A DNA stretch of 64,000 bases from Gammaproteobacteria bacterium (lineage in GTDB: Bacteria; Pseudomonadota; Gammaproteobacteria; Steroidobacterales; Steroidobacteraceae): the NCBI GenBank assembly GCA_017577615.1, contig PKRE01000005.1, positions 62,001-126,000 on the forward strand. Reading direction: 5' to 3'. The translations under genes and the position numbers were made by a program. Below are positions 27,379 through 36,877 of the stretch, piece after piece. Every line of letters starts with the position of its first letter. The first letter of the stretch is position 1. The notes below the pieces were generated by a model that saw nothing but the letters and a program-made list of their open reading frames with translations, made no database searches and was not told where the DNA came from.

Positions 27379-28205
27379 GCAAGTAATTGTTCGTAGTAGT
27401 CGGGCGCCGGATAGTGAAACGGTACCGGGCCATCGGCGAGCCCGTTGACGAACTGGTGCACGATCTCGGATTCGGCGTTCTTGAGCTGCGAGAACGTGCC
27501 TTGGGCGGCGACCTTCCCGCCGGCAATGATAAAGCCCACGTCGGCCAGCTGCGAAAGCTCCTCGACATCGTGCGAGACGACGATGCTCGTGATGCCGAGC
27601 GCGTTGTGCATCTGGCGCACCAAGCGCACGATCATACCCATCGAAATTGGATCCAACCCAGTGAAAGGCTCATCGTAGATGAGCAGGTCGGGATCCGTTG
27701 CCATCGCACGGGCGAGCGCCACACGGCGCGCCATACCGCCGGACAGCTCCGCGGGCATCAAACGGGCGGCGCCACGCAAACCAACCGCTTGCAGCTTCGT
27801 GAGCACGATGTGCCGAATGAGCGCCTCGGGGAGCTTCGTGTGTTCGCGCAGCGGGAAGGCGACGTTCTCGAACACATCGAGATCGGTGAGCAACGCTCCG
27901 TTCTGAAACAGCATGCCCATGCGCCGGCGCAACGCATACAAGTCCCGCACGCTGAGGCGGGTGACGTCGACGCCATCAAAGAGGATCTGGCCGCGTTGCG
28001 GCTTGATCTGCCCGGTGATCAGACGCAGCAGCGTCGTCTTGCCAGTACCGCTCGGCCCCATGATGGCCGTGATACGACCGCGGGGGATGGACAGATTCAG
28101 CCCCGAGAAGATCGCACGATTACCGACTGAGTAATGAACATCGCGTATTTCGATGATCGCGGCGGTCTCGGGTAATGCAATGTGTGGTTCTTGCGCTAGC
28201 GCCAT
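27375..28205 (-). CDS. mlaF: MlaF, ATPase subunit of the Mla transporter
   Basis: MlaF is the cytosolic ATPase that drives lipid transport with MlaE, MlaD and MlaB. The ATG at 28205 follows GAGAGG and gives 276 residues. Motifs: Walker A GPSGTGKTTLL, signature ELSGGMARRVALARAM, Walker B LLIYDEPFTGLDPI and the switch His in VVSHDVEE. The C-terminal extension (AESEIVHQFVNGLADGPVPFHYP) is the tail that contacts a neighbouring subunit in this family. It lies 33 bases after the aldolase gene; a hairpin over the aldolase stop may limit read-through. Confidence 0.95.
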   Translation of the reverse strand: MALAQEPHIALPETAAIIEIRDVHYSVGNRAIFSGLNLSIPRGRITAIMGPSGTGKTTLLRLITGQIKPQRGQILFDGVDVTRLSVRDLYALRRRMGMLFQNGALLTDLDVFENVAFPLREHTKLPEALIRHIVLTKLQAVGLRGAARLMPAELSGGMARRVALARAMATDPDLLIYDEPFTGLDPISMGMIVRLVRQMHNALGITSIVVSHDVEELSQLADVGFIIAGGKVAAQGTFSQLKNAESEIVHQFVNGLADGPVPFHYPAPDYYEQLLA

Positions 28206-28226
28206 TCGGCCTCTCGAGTGCAAACA

Positions 28227-28252
28227 CAGGAAGCGGCTCAGGCCGCTTCCTG
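28227..28252 (-). terminator. Hairpin over the aldolase stop codon
   Basis: CAGGAAGCGGC and GCCGCTTCCTG pair perfectly (11 bp) over a four-base loop that contains the aldolase TGA. On the minus strand it is followed by TGTTTGCAC, not a proper U-run. It may act as a partial terminator or a 3' stabiliser between the aldolase gene and mlaF. Confidence 0.5.
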
Positions 28253-29260
28253 CTCTTGTTGTGGATTGTAGTTGCCCGAGCGTGCGAGGGCGACGAGCTT
28301 AGCACGACGCAAGAAAGCCTTTTGCCCGGCTGCAAACCCCTCCGGCTTGCCGCCCCAGGCGCGCAATGCCTCCTCCTGCAACGCGCGCGCATACGAGAAC
28401 GTCAGCTCCCATGGGAACGGGCCCATTTGACTCATCAGGTTCAGATGCTCCGTCGCCTGCGCCGGCGTCTGGCCGCCAGACAGGAACGCAATACCTGGCA
28501 CGGCGCTCGGCACATAGCGCTTGAGCGTACGAACAGTCGCCTCGGCGACCTGCTGCGCGCTCGCCTGGTTCGGGCACTTCTTTCCGGCAATGACCATGCT
28601 GGGTTTCAAGATCATGCCTTCTAGATGAACCCGATGTGAATGGAGCTGCCGAAAGACCGTCGACAGCACCTCGCCTGTGACTTCCTCGCAGCGCTCGATG
28701 GTGTGTTCGCCGTCCAACAATACCTCGGGCTCGACGATGGGCACCACATTCGCTTCCTGGCACAAAGCCGCATAGCGCGCAAGCGCATGCGCATTGGCCT
28801 CGATCGCGAATTGTGTTGGAGTAGCTGGGCCAATGGTGATGACCGCGCGCCATTTCGCAAACCGCGCACCAAGCTGATAGTACTCCGCGAGTCGTCCGCG
28901 CAATCCGTCGAGCCCCTCGGTGATCGTCTCTCCTGGAAAGCCAGCGAGCGGTTTTGCTCCGGTATCGACCTTGATGCCGGGCAGGATGCCGACTCGCGTC
29001 AGATAGACAGGGAACGGCTCGCCGTCCTTGGTCTTTTGCCGCAGCGTCTCGTCATACAGGATGACACCGCTGATGTAGTCAGACAGGCCTGGAGCCGTAA
29101 ACAGCATTTCGCGATAGCTGCGCCGTGTCTCCTCGGTCCCTTCGAGCCCGATCGCCTCGAAACGCTTCGCGACCGTGCCGGTCGACTCGTCGGCAGCCAA
29201 GATACCTTTCCCTTTCGCAGCCATGCGGCTAGCGATCGACTCAAGTTCAGCGCGATTCAT
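28238..29260 (-). CDS. Class I fructose-bisphosphate aldolase
   Basis: This enzyme splits fructose 1,6-bisphosphate to dihydroxyacetone phosphate and glyceraldehyde 3-phosphate through a Schiff base. The ATG at 29260 follows GGAGGG and gives 340 residues. It is of the eukaryote-like class I type: GKGILAADESTGTVAKRFE, KWRAVITIG, NVVPIVEPEVLLDGEH and the Schiff-base lysine in LEGMILKPSMV. FLSGGQTPAQATEHLNLM follows near the C-terminus. The gene is divergent from the SUF regulator across 356 bases. The usual symbols (fda, fba) are not consistent between species, so none is assigned. Confidence 0.94.
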   Translation of the reverse strand: MNRAELESIASRMAAKGKGILAADESTGTVAKRFEAIGLEGTEETRRSYREMLFTAPGLSDYISGVILYDETLRQKTKDGEPFPVYLTRVGILPGIKVDTGAKPLAGFPGETITEGLDGLRGRLAEYYQLGARFAKWRAVITIGPATPTQFAIEANAHALARYAALCQEANVVPIVEPEVLLDGEHTIERCEEVTGEVLSTVFRQLHSHRVHLEGMILKPSMVIAGKKCPNQASAQQVAEATVRTLKRYVPSAVPGIAFLSGGQTPAQATEHLNLMSQMGPFPWELTFSYARALQEEALRAWGGKPEGFAAGQKAFLRRAKLVALARSGNYNPQQEQEAA

Positions 29261-29616
29261 AATTCCCTCCAGCGGATCCGCGCCGACCCCACTTTTGCCA
29301 TCGCGTGCCACGCACGTCGGTTCTTGGGAGGCGCGTAGGATAACAAGCGATCTTTGTTCGGAGCTCGCGCCGTTCGGCAGACCATCGAAAGCCGCGTACG
29401 CTCTGTCGCTTCTGTCATCAGGCTCTCGCTAGAGCCGATCGGGCGGCGAGTTCAGTGGTCCAACGAAGCGCCGTCGCGAAAAGTTGCCCGTATTGACGGT
29501 CCGCGTGGTCATCCCGGTCAAAGTCGCCGCGCGCAGCGAAGATTCTGTCGCGGAAAACTTTTCTCCAACTTGGATTAGGACTAGAATGGTCCCATTTACA
29601 GGATCGAGCCGTCGTC
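29261..29616. promoter_or_regulatory. Divergent control region between aldolase and SUF operon
   Basis: No gene is supported in this 356-base gap. On the minus strand TATCCT (29337-29342) followed by ACGCGCC is a candidate -10 for the aldolase. On the plus strand TAGAAT (29582-29587) is a candidate -10 for the SUF operon with a 17-base spacer to a poor -35 (TTTTCT). It lies inside a small dyad, GGAC-N7-GTCC (29578-29592). The dyad could be the site of the Rrf2 regulator, which would then repress its own operon; that is inference. Confidence 0.4.
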
Positions 29617-30078
29617 ATGCTCCGCCTCAGCAAACTGACTGATTACGGCACCGTCATATTGGCGTGCCTTGCTGCGCAGCCCGATCGGCTGTGGACGGCC
29701 GCAGAGGTCGCGGAACGCACCCGCGTCGCGCAGCCTACGGTCAGCAAGTTGCTGAAAATGCTGCAGCGAAGCGGCTTAGTGAGCTCGACGCGCGGCAGCC
29801 ACGGTGGCTATCAGCTCGCCCGCCCCGCCGAGCAGATCACCGCGGCCGAAATCTTGGAGGCACTCGAAGGGCCGTTCGCGATCACCGAATGCAGCAGCGA
29901 GCGCGGCGCGTGCGGGCTCGAGTCGAGCTGTCAAGTAGGACATGCATGGCAGCGCGTCAATGCAGCGATCTATAGGGCGTTGAATGACACCTCGCTTGCA
30001 GAGCTGTCGGGTATCGAACGCAAGGTGTCTGCAGCGACGATTCCGCTGACGCGGCTCACCCGTGCACCGCACGACTGA
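29617..30078 (+). CDS. Rrf2-family regulator of the SUF operon
   Basis: The 153-residue protein has the Rrf2 winged helix (residues 1-80: LRLSKLTDYGTVILACLA, VAQPTVSKLLKMLQRSGLV, STRGSHGGYQLARP) and a dimer helix after it. Three cysteines in ECSSERGACGLESSCQ are spaced 6 and 5, like the Fe-S ligands of IscR, so it should sense cluster status. It resembles the SUF-linked Rrf2 subgroup of Gammaproteobacteria and heads the suf genes, overlapping nothing but lying 16 bases before sufB. Autorepression by the cluster-bound form is inferred from family behaviour. Confidence 0.92.
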   Translation: MLRLSKLTDYGTVILACLAAQPDRLWTAAEVAERTRVAQPTVSKLLKMLQRSGLVSSTRGSHGGYQLARPAEQITAAEILEALEGPFAITECSSERGACGLESSCQVGHAWQRVNAAIYRALNDTSLAELSGIERKVSAATIPLTRLTRAPHD

Positions 30079-30094
30079 GAGTTACGAGTACCTT

Positions 30095-31552
30095 ATGGCC
30101 AGTCAACCACAGACCGATTCCACCCTCGAGGCCCTCATCCGGCAGAAATACCGGCACGGCTTCGTCACGGACATCGAATCCGATACGGTGCCGCCCGGCC
30201 TCGACGAGGACATCATTCGGCTGATTTCCCGCAAGAAGAAGGAGCCGAGCTTCATGCTCGAGTGGCGCCTGCGGGCGTTTCGTCACTGGCTGACGATGAA
30301 GGAGCCGAGCTGGGCGCACTTGCGCATCGAGCCCATCGACTATCAGGGCATTTCGTACTACTCGGCTCCCAAGTCGAAAGCGGACGGTCCGAAGAGCCTG
30401 GACGAGGTCGATCCGAAGCTCCTGGAAACCTACGACAAGCTCGGCATTCCGCTGCATGAGCGCGCGCGCCTCGCGGGCGTGGCAGTCGATGCCGTCTTCG
30501 ACAGCGTGTCGGTTGCAACCACCTTCAAGGAGCGGCTCGCGAAGGCCGGTGTGATCTTCTGCCCGTTCTCGGAAGCCGTGCAAAAGCATCCCGAGCTCGT
30601 CGAACAGTACCTGGGCACCGTAGTGCCCTACACCGACAACTTCTTCGCGACGCTCAACTCGGCTGTGTTCTCGGACGGCTCCTTCGTCTACGTGCCGAAA
30701 GGCGTGCGCTGCCCTATGGAGCTGTCGACCTACTTCCGAATCAACGCCGCGAACACAGGTCAATTCGAGCGCACGCTCATCATCGCGGACGAAGGCTCGT
30801 ACGTGAGCTACCTCGAAGGGTGCACCGCGCCCATGCGCGATGAGAATCAATTGCACGCGGCAGTCGTCGAGCTGATCGCGCTCGAGGGAGCGCACATCAA
30901 GTACTCGACCGTGCAGAACTGGTATCCCGGCGACGAGCACGGGCGCGGCGGCATCTACAACTTCGTCACCAAGCGTGGCGAGTGTCGTGGTGCAAACTCG
31001 CGCATCAGCTGGACGCAAGTGGAGACGGGTTCAGCGATCACGTGGAAATATCCGAGCTGTATCCTGCGGGGCGACAACTCGATCGGCGAGTTCTACTCGG
31101 TAGCAGTGACCAACCACTATCAGCAGGCCGACACCGGGACGAAGATGATTCACATCGGGCGCAACACGCGCAGCACGATCGTCTCCAAGGGCATCTCGGC
31201 CGGTCACGGACAGAACAGCTATCGGGGCTTGGTCAAGATCCTTCCGAGCGCGGACAATGCGCGCAACTTCACGCAATGCGACTCGCTCCTGATGGGTGAT
31301 CGCTGCGGTGCGCACACTTTTCCGTACATGGAGGTCAAGAACCCGACCGCAAGCGTCGAGCACGAAGCGACGACTTCGAAGATCGGAGACGACCAGCTCT
31401 TTTATTGCTTGAGCCGCGGGCTGTCCGAAGAGGACGCGATCAACATGATCGTGAACGGCTTCTGCAAAGCCGTTTTCAACGAGCTGCCGATGGAGTTCGC
31501 CGTGGAAGCGCAGAACCTCTTGGCAGTAAGCCTAGAGGGTTCGGTGGGATGA
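30095..31552 (+). CDS. sufB: Fe-S cluster assembly protein SufB
   Basis: SufB is the scaffold part of the SufBCD complex that builds Fe-S clusters. The ATG at 30095 gives 485 residues. Family blocks are KYRHGFVTDIESD, SFMLEWRLRAFRHW, SAVFSDGSFVYVPKGVRCP, the long beta-helix core with GCTAPMRDENQLHAAVVEL and NFVTKRGECRG, and EHEATTSKIGDDQLFYCLSR near the end. It begins 16 bases after the regulator stop and is followed by sufC after 71 bases. Confidence 0.96.
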   Translation: MASQPQTDSTLEALIRQKYRHGFVTDIESDTVPPGLDEDIIRLISRKKKEPSFMLEWRLRAFRHWLTMKEPSWAHLRIEPIDYQGISYYSAPKSKADGPKSLDEVDPKLLETYDKLGIPLHERARLAGVAVDAVFDSVSVATTFKERLAKAGVIFCPFSEAVQKHPELVEQYLGTVVPYTDNFFATLNSAVFSDGSFVYVPKGVRCPMELSTYFRINAANTGQFERTLIIADEGSYVSYLEGCTAPMRDENQLHAAVVELIALEGAHIKYSTVQNWYPGDEHGRGGIYNFVTKRGECRGANSRISWTQVETGSAITWKYPSCILRGDNSIGEFYSVAVTNHYQQADTGTKMIHIGRNTRSTIVSKGISAGHGQNSYRGLVKILPSADNARNFTQCDSLLMGDRCGAHTFPYMEVKNPTASVEHEATTSKIGDDQLFYCLSRGLSEEDAINMIVNGFCKAVFNELPMEFAVEAQNLLAVSLEGSVG

Positions 31553-31623
31553 TGACTGCTGAGACCAGCGCATACGTGCCCTGGGCCAGTCTTTGAATTC
31601 AGCGCAAGAGCGGGAGAATTCCA

Positions 31624-32369
<746 letters not shown>

Positions 32370-32373
<4 letters not shown>

Positions 32374-33695
32374 GCGTGGCCCCTGCCCTGCAAGCGAATG
32401 CGACACTCGAGCGCTATCGGACACTGTTCGAGGAGCGCTTTACATCCGGGCCGTTGCTCGAGGCGCGGCGTGACGCGCTCGATGCTTTCCTGAAGCGCGG
32501 CTTTCCGACCCAGCGCGACGAGCAGTGGAAGTACACGAGCCTGCGCCGGCTCGAGGCGCGCACGTTCGTGCTCGGCGAAGCTGCACCCGTGTCGCTCGAG
32601 CCTGCTCGCCGACCCTGGATCACGCACGGCGGAGGCTTCCGGCTCGTTTTCGTCAACGGGCACTGGGCGCCCGCGCTTTCCTCGCCGATGGCGCAACCGC
32701 CCGGCGTCACGCTCGTGACGCTTGGCGAATGGGTCAAGCACGAACCGGATGCGGTACTCGAATACCTGGCGCAAGCATCACATCGTAGCGCCTCGGCGTT
32801 GGAGCAGCTGAATGCGGCGTTCTTCGAGGACGGGCTCGTCATCCGTCTAAGCCCCAACGCTCGCGTAGATGATCCCATCCATGTCGTGCACGTCTGGACC
32901 AGCACCACGCGACCTGCCATGGCGCATCCGCGCGTGCTCGTGCGTGCCGGGCATCACAGCAGCTGCACCCTGATCGAACAATACGTCTGCTGCGGCGAGC
33001 CAGAGTCGTTCACCAATGTCGTGGCCATCCTTGACCTCGAAGAAGGCGCGCAGGTGCAGCACTATCGGCTGCAGCAGGAGTCACCAAAGGCATTTCACAT
33101 CGGGCACATCGATGTGTGCGTACGGCGCGATGCGCGCTACGGCATACACGACTTTTCCCTAGGTGCGACGTTGAGCCGCCTCAACATTCGCGTGCGCCTG
33201 CAGGAGCCGGGTGCGCATACCGACCTCCACGGGTTGCTGCCGCCTAGCGGTACCCAGCATCTCGATACGCACACGCTCATCGAGCACATCGCGCCGCATA
33301 CTACGAGCACCGAGAACTACCGCGGCATTGCAGACGGACGCGGGCGCGGAGTCTTCAACGGCAAGGTGCTGGTCCATCCGGGCGCGCAGAAGACCGATGC
33401 GCATCAGTCCAGCCGTAATCTCCTGCTCTCGCCGACTGCCGAGTTCAACGCGAAGCCCGAGCTCGAGATCTACGCCGACGACGTCAAGTGCAGCCATGGC
33501 GCGACGATCGGTCAGCTCGATGCGACTGCTCTGTTCTACCTGCGCTCGCGCGGCATCTCCGAGGCCGATGCGCGTGTGCTGCTGATTCACGCCTTCGCGC
33601 ATGCGGTGCTCGCCTCGGTCGAGACGCCGGCAGTACGGGAGCACCTCGAGGCACTCTTGGCAGCACGGTTCGGCTCGACGCAGGTGACCTCATGA
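32370..33695 (+). CDS. sufD: Fe-S cluster assembly protein SufD
   Basis: SufD pairs with SufB in the SufBC2D complex and helps iron entry. The ATG at 32370 overlaps the sufC stop and follows GGAAG. The 441 residues show the N-terminal helical part (AFLKRGFPTQRDEQWKYTSL), the right-handed beta-helix (GAQVQHYRLQQESPKAFHIG) and the conserved C-terminal core GKVLVHPGAQKTDAHQSS and VKCSHGATIGQLD. It overlaps sufS by four bases. Confidence 0.95.
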
Positions 33696-34945
33696 GCGCG
33701 GCGCAGCCGACAATGACATCCACGACAGCGCTCGACGTTGCGAGCATCCGGCGCGATTTCCCGATTCTCGAGCAACGGATCAACGGGAAGCCGCTCGTCT
33801 ATCTCGACAATGCCGCATCGAGTCAGCGTCCGCGCGCTGTCATCGATGCGATTCGTTCGTACTACGAAACCGATCACGCTAACGTCCACCGTGGCGTCCA
33901 CACCCTGAGCCAGCGTGCGACCGATGCGTACGAAGGTGCGCGCGACATCGTGCGTAATTTCATCAATGCCGGCGACACGCGCGAGATCATCTTCGTGCGC
34001 GGAACCACCGAAGCCATCAATCTGGTCGCGCAAAGCTACGCTCGTCCGCGCCTCGGGCCCGGAGACGAGATCCTGATCTCGGCTCTGGAGCACCACGCGA
34101 ACATCGTGCCGTGGCAGCTCGTATGCGAGCACACTGGCGCAGCGCTCAAGGTGATCCCGATCGATCGCCACGGCGAAATCCAATACGAAGCGTTCGAGCG
34201 CCTCATTGGGCCGCGAACGAAGCTGCTGGCGTTGGCGCACGTATCCAATGCGCTCGGCACGATCGTGCCTGTGGATAAGTTCATTGCGCGAGCACGCGAG
34301 CTCGGCGTGCCAGTACTGCTCGACGGTGCGCAAGCAGTTCCACACGGTCCGGTCGACGTGCGCGCACTCGACTGCGATTTCTACTGCTTCTCCGCGCACA
34401 AGATGTGCGGGCCGACCGGCATCGGCGTCCTCTACGGTCGTCGGGAGCTGCTGGAAGAGATGCCGCCCTGGCAAGGCGGCGGTGACATGATTTTGACCGT
34501 ATCGTTCGAGAAGACGACTTACAACCAGCTGCCTTGGAAATTCGAGGCAGGCACACCACACATCAGCGGAGCAGTCGGGCTCGCGGCCGCGATACGATAC
34601 TTGCAGAGCATCGGAATGGAGCGCATCGCGCGCTACGAGCGCGAGCTGCTCGCCTATGCAACTGAGCGACTTCAAGAGGTGCCGGGCCTCAAAATCATCG
34701 GCACAGCGGCGCAGAAGGCGGCAGTCATATCGTTCACGCTAGAAGGCATTCACCCGCATGACATCGGCACGATTCTCGACACCGAAGGCGTGGCGATTCG
34801 CACCGGGCATCATTGCGCGATGCCCGTGATGGACTTTTTCCAGGTGCCAGCTACGGCCCGTGCATCGCTGGCGTTCTACAACACGTTCGAGGAAATCGAT
34901 CGGCTCATCGCGGCGCTGGAACGTGCGCGGAGCCTGCTCTCATAG
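33692..34945 (+). CDS. sufS: Cysteine desulfurase SufS (group II)
   Basis: SufS takes sulfur from cysteine with PLP and passes it to the SUF scaffold. The start at 33692 overlaps the sufD stop as ATGA, giving 417 residues. Motifs: VYLDNAASSQRP, HANVHRGVHTLSQ, the PLP lysine in FSAHKMCGPTGIG, and the sulfur-carrying Cys in RTGHHCAMPVM. Group II enzymes need a partner; the next gene, sufU, is the likely one because no sufE is present here. Confidence 0.96.
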   Translation: MSAAQPTMTSTTALDVASIRRDFPILEQRINGKPLVYLDNAASSQRPRAVIDAIRSYYETDHANVHRGVHTLSQRATDAYEGARDIVRNFINAGDTREIIFVRGTTEAINLVAQSYARPRLGPGDEILISALEHHANIVPWQLVCEHTGAALKVIPIDRHGEIQYEAFERLIGPRTKLLALAHVSNALGTIVPVDKFIARARELGVPVLLDGAQAVPHGPVDVRALDCDFYCFSAHKMCGPTGIGVLYGRRELLEEMPPWQGGGDMILTVSFEKTTYNQLPWKFEAGTPHISGAVGLAAAIRYLQSIGMERIARYERELLAYATERLQEVPGLKIIGTAAQKAAVISFTLEGIHPHDIGTILDTEGVAIRTGHHCAMPVMDFFQVPATARASLAFYNTFEEIDRLIAALERARSLLS

Positions 34946-34952
34946 CGAACCC

Positions 34953-35399
34953 ATGGACCTCAAGGACCTTTACCGCGACGTCATCGTCGATCACAACCGC
35001 AATCCCCGTAATTTCGGCAAGCTCGAAGCTGCCGACAGCCACGCGGAGGGACACAACCCGTTGTGTGGCGATCGGCTGACCTTGTACGTCAACTTCGACG
35101 GCGACCGCATCCGAGAAGCCAAGTTCGAAGGTAGCGGATGCGCCATTTCTGTTGCCTCGGCTTCGCTGCTCACCGAAGCGGTCAAGGGCAAGTCGCGGGA
35201 GGAAGTACGTCGCTTGTTCGACCAGATCCATGCGCTGCTCACGCAGCATGATGCCGATGTCGACCTCGCCGGCCTTGGCAAGCTTGCAGCACTGTCTGGG
35301 GTACGCGAGTTCCCCGCGCGGGTGAAGTGCGCCAGTCTTTGCTGGCACACCTTGAATGCCGCGCTCTCGAACGCCACTCAACCCGTGTCGACCGAATAG
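34953..35399 (+). CDS. sufU: SufU-type sulfurtransferase / scaffold
   Basis: SufU proteins accept persulfide sulfur from SufS, usually through a zinc-bound site. The 148 residues (ATG at 34953) have the three conserved cysteines in NPLCGDRL, GSGCAISVASASLL and VKCASLCWHTL, and the extra stretch of about 20 residues between the second and third that separates SufU from IscU. It begins seven bases after sufS. Its presence suggests a Gram-positive-like SufS-SufU sulfur relay in this operon. Confidence 0.92.
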   Translation: MDLKDLYRDVIVDHNRNPRNFGKLEAADSHAEGHNPLCGDRLTLYVNFDGDRIREAKFEGSGCAISVASASLLTEAVKGKSREEVRRLFDQIHALLTQHDADVDLAGLGKLAALSGVREFPARVKCASLCWHTLNAALSNATQPVSTE

Positions 35400-35418
35400 T
35401 CAGACCCGTAACTTGATC

Positions 35419-35970
35419 ATGTTTCGCCACGAGCACGAACCCGTCACGCTGACGCGCGACGTTGAGGCCATCATGGTGCCTTCCGGCATCCCCGTCACGC
35501 TACGGACCGGCAAGACAGGCTTCATCACACAGGCGCTCGGCGGCAGCTTCACTGTGTACATCGAGGGCAATCTGTTCCGTATCTCGGGAAAGGACGCCGA
35601 TGCCCTCGGCAAGGAAGTTATCGCGCCTCCGGAGCTGCCGCCGGATGCGACCGACGCGGATGTCGAGGAGCTCGTCTGGGAACAGATGCGTTCCTGCTAC
35701 GACCCAGAGATCCCGATCAACATCGTCGATCTCGGGCTCATCTATTCCTGCGAGATCAAGCGCGAGCCGGACGGTGACCGCGTCGTCGACATCAAGATGA
35801 CGCTCACTGCGCCAGGCTGCGGCATGGGCGATGTGCTGGTACGCGACGTCAAGGAAAAAGTCGAGCTCGTACCCACTGTCAAGCGCGCCGATATCGAGCT
35901 CGTCTTCGATCCGCCCTGGAATCGCAGCATGATGTCGGAGGAGGCCCGGCTGCAGATCGGCATGTTTTGA
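35419..35970 (+). CDS. sufT: Putative Fe-S assembly protein SufT (MIP18/DUF59 family)
   Basis: SufT proteins help mature Fe-S proteins, probably at cluster transfer; the mechanism is not settled. The ATG at 35419 gives 183 residues. An N-terminal extension of about 80 residues (PVTLTRDVEAIMVPSGIPV, FTVYIEGNLFRI) precedes the DUF59 domain with CYDPEIPINIVDLGLIY and the near-universal TAPGCGMGDVL. It follows sufU by 19 bases, with no strong ribosome site. Confidence 0.92.
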   Translation: MFRHEHEPVTLTRDVEAIMVPSGIPVTLRTGKTGFITQALGGSFTVYIEGNLFRISGKDADALGKEVIAPPELPPDATDADVEELVWEQMRSCYDPEIPINIVDLGLIYSCEIKREPDGDRVVDIKMTLTAPGCGMGDVLVRDVKEKVELVPTVKRADIELVFDPPWNRSMMSEEARLQIGMF

Positions 35971-36034
35971 ACGCGGCGACTCGCGCCGGCAGCAAGCTGA
36001 CCCTCATCGTCCGTTGGTAAGTGAGCAAAGCATC

Positions 36035-36346
36035 ATGCCCTGGATTCCCGTCGCCCCTGCATCGAGTATTCCCCCTGGCGACTACGCCCACGTCGAGGTC
36101 GACGGTGTCATGGTCGCCGTATTCAACGTGGCTGGCAGCTTCTACGCAATCGAAGACGTTTGCACCCACGACGGTGGCGAGCTAGCTGGGGGTGCGTTGG
36201 AAGGCGACGTGGTCGTCTGTCCGCGCCACGGCGCGCGATTCTGCTTACGAACGGGTGAGGCGCTCACGCCACCTGCATACGAGCCGGTGCGAACCTACCA
36301 GACACGCATCAACGACGATGGCGTCGTGGAAGTGCTAGCGGAATGA
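36035..36346 (+). CDS. Rieske-type ferredoxin at the end of the SUF operon
   Basis: The 103-residue protein has the Rieske 2Fe-2S ligands in VCTHDGG and CPRHGARF. Length and single-domain layout match the ferredoxin subunits of non-haem iron oxygenases (BphA3 type), but in SUF operons of related bacteria a similar protein is common and may give electrons for cluster assembly. A GTG at 36014 would add seven residues. It is followed by sixA after ten bases. Confidence 0.9.
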   Translation: MPWIPVAPASSIPPGDYAHVEVDGVMVAVFNVAGSFYAIEDVCTHDGGELAGGALEGDVVVCPRHGARFCLRTGEALTPPAYEPVRTYQTRINDDGVVEVLAE

Positions 36347-36356
36347 AGAGCATGTG

Positions 36357-36842
36357 ATGAGCATGCTGTTGACACTGCTGCGCCACGCGAAGGCAGTCTC
36401 CGCGCGCGGGCAGCAGGACGACTTCGATCGCGAGCTCGAGCTGGCTGGTCGGCACGATGCCGAGCGGGTTGCGCAGCGCTTATGTGCACGCGGCCGCATC
36501 CCCGACATCATGCTCACGAGCCCCGCGGCACGCGCTTTGGAGACCGCCCGCGTGTTCGTCACCGTTCTCGGCACGCCGATGCTGCTCGAGGATGAGCGAC
36601 TCTATCTCGCCTCATCGGAAACATTGCTCGAGGTCGTTCGCGAGCGCGGCGGCGATGCGCGTCACCTAATGATCGTCGGCCACAACCCCGGCATGAGCGA
36701 GTTCGCGGACAAGCTATCCGCCAATGTGGCGCTCGGCAGCCTGCCGACCGCCTCTGCCTACACGTTGCGTTTCGATATCGAAACTTGGTCGCAGCTCGAC
36801 TGGCGCAGCGGCGTGATGCTTGAATTCGATCATCCCCGCTAA
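36357..36842 (+). CDS. sixA: SixA-like phosphohistidine phosphatase
   Basis: SixA removes phosphate from histidine phosphotransfer domains; in E. coli its targets include the nitrogen PTS. The 161 residues show the catalytic RHAKAVS near the N-terminus, SPAARALETARVF, and the second histidine in MIVGHNPGMSEF, as in the histidine-phosphatase superfamily. The ATG at 36357 follows GAAGAG. It runs in line with the SUF genes and converges on putA. Confidence 0.88.
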   Translation: MSMLLTLLRHAKAVSARGQQDDFDRELELAGRHDAERVAQRLCARGRIPDIMLTSPAARALETARVFVTVLGTPMLLEDERLYLASSETLLEVVRERGGDARHLMIVGHNPGMSEFADKLSANVALGSLPTASAYTLRFDIETWSQLDWRSGVMLEFDHPR

Positions 36843-36877
36843 GCCGCAGCCCAGCGCTCCAGCAACCTTTGCTGCCA

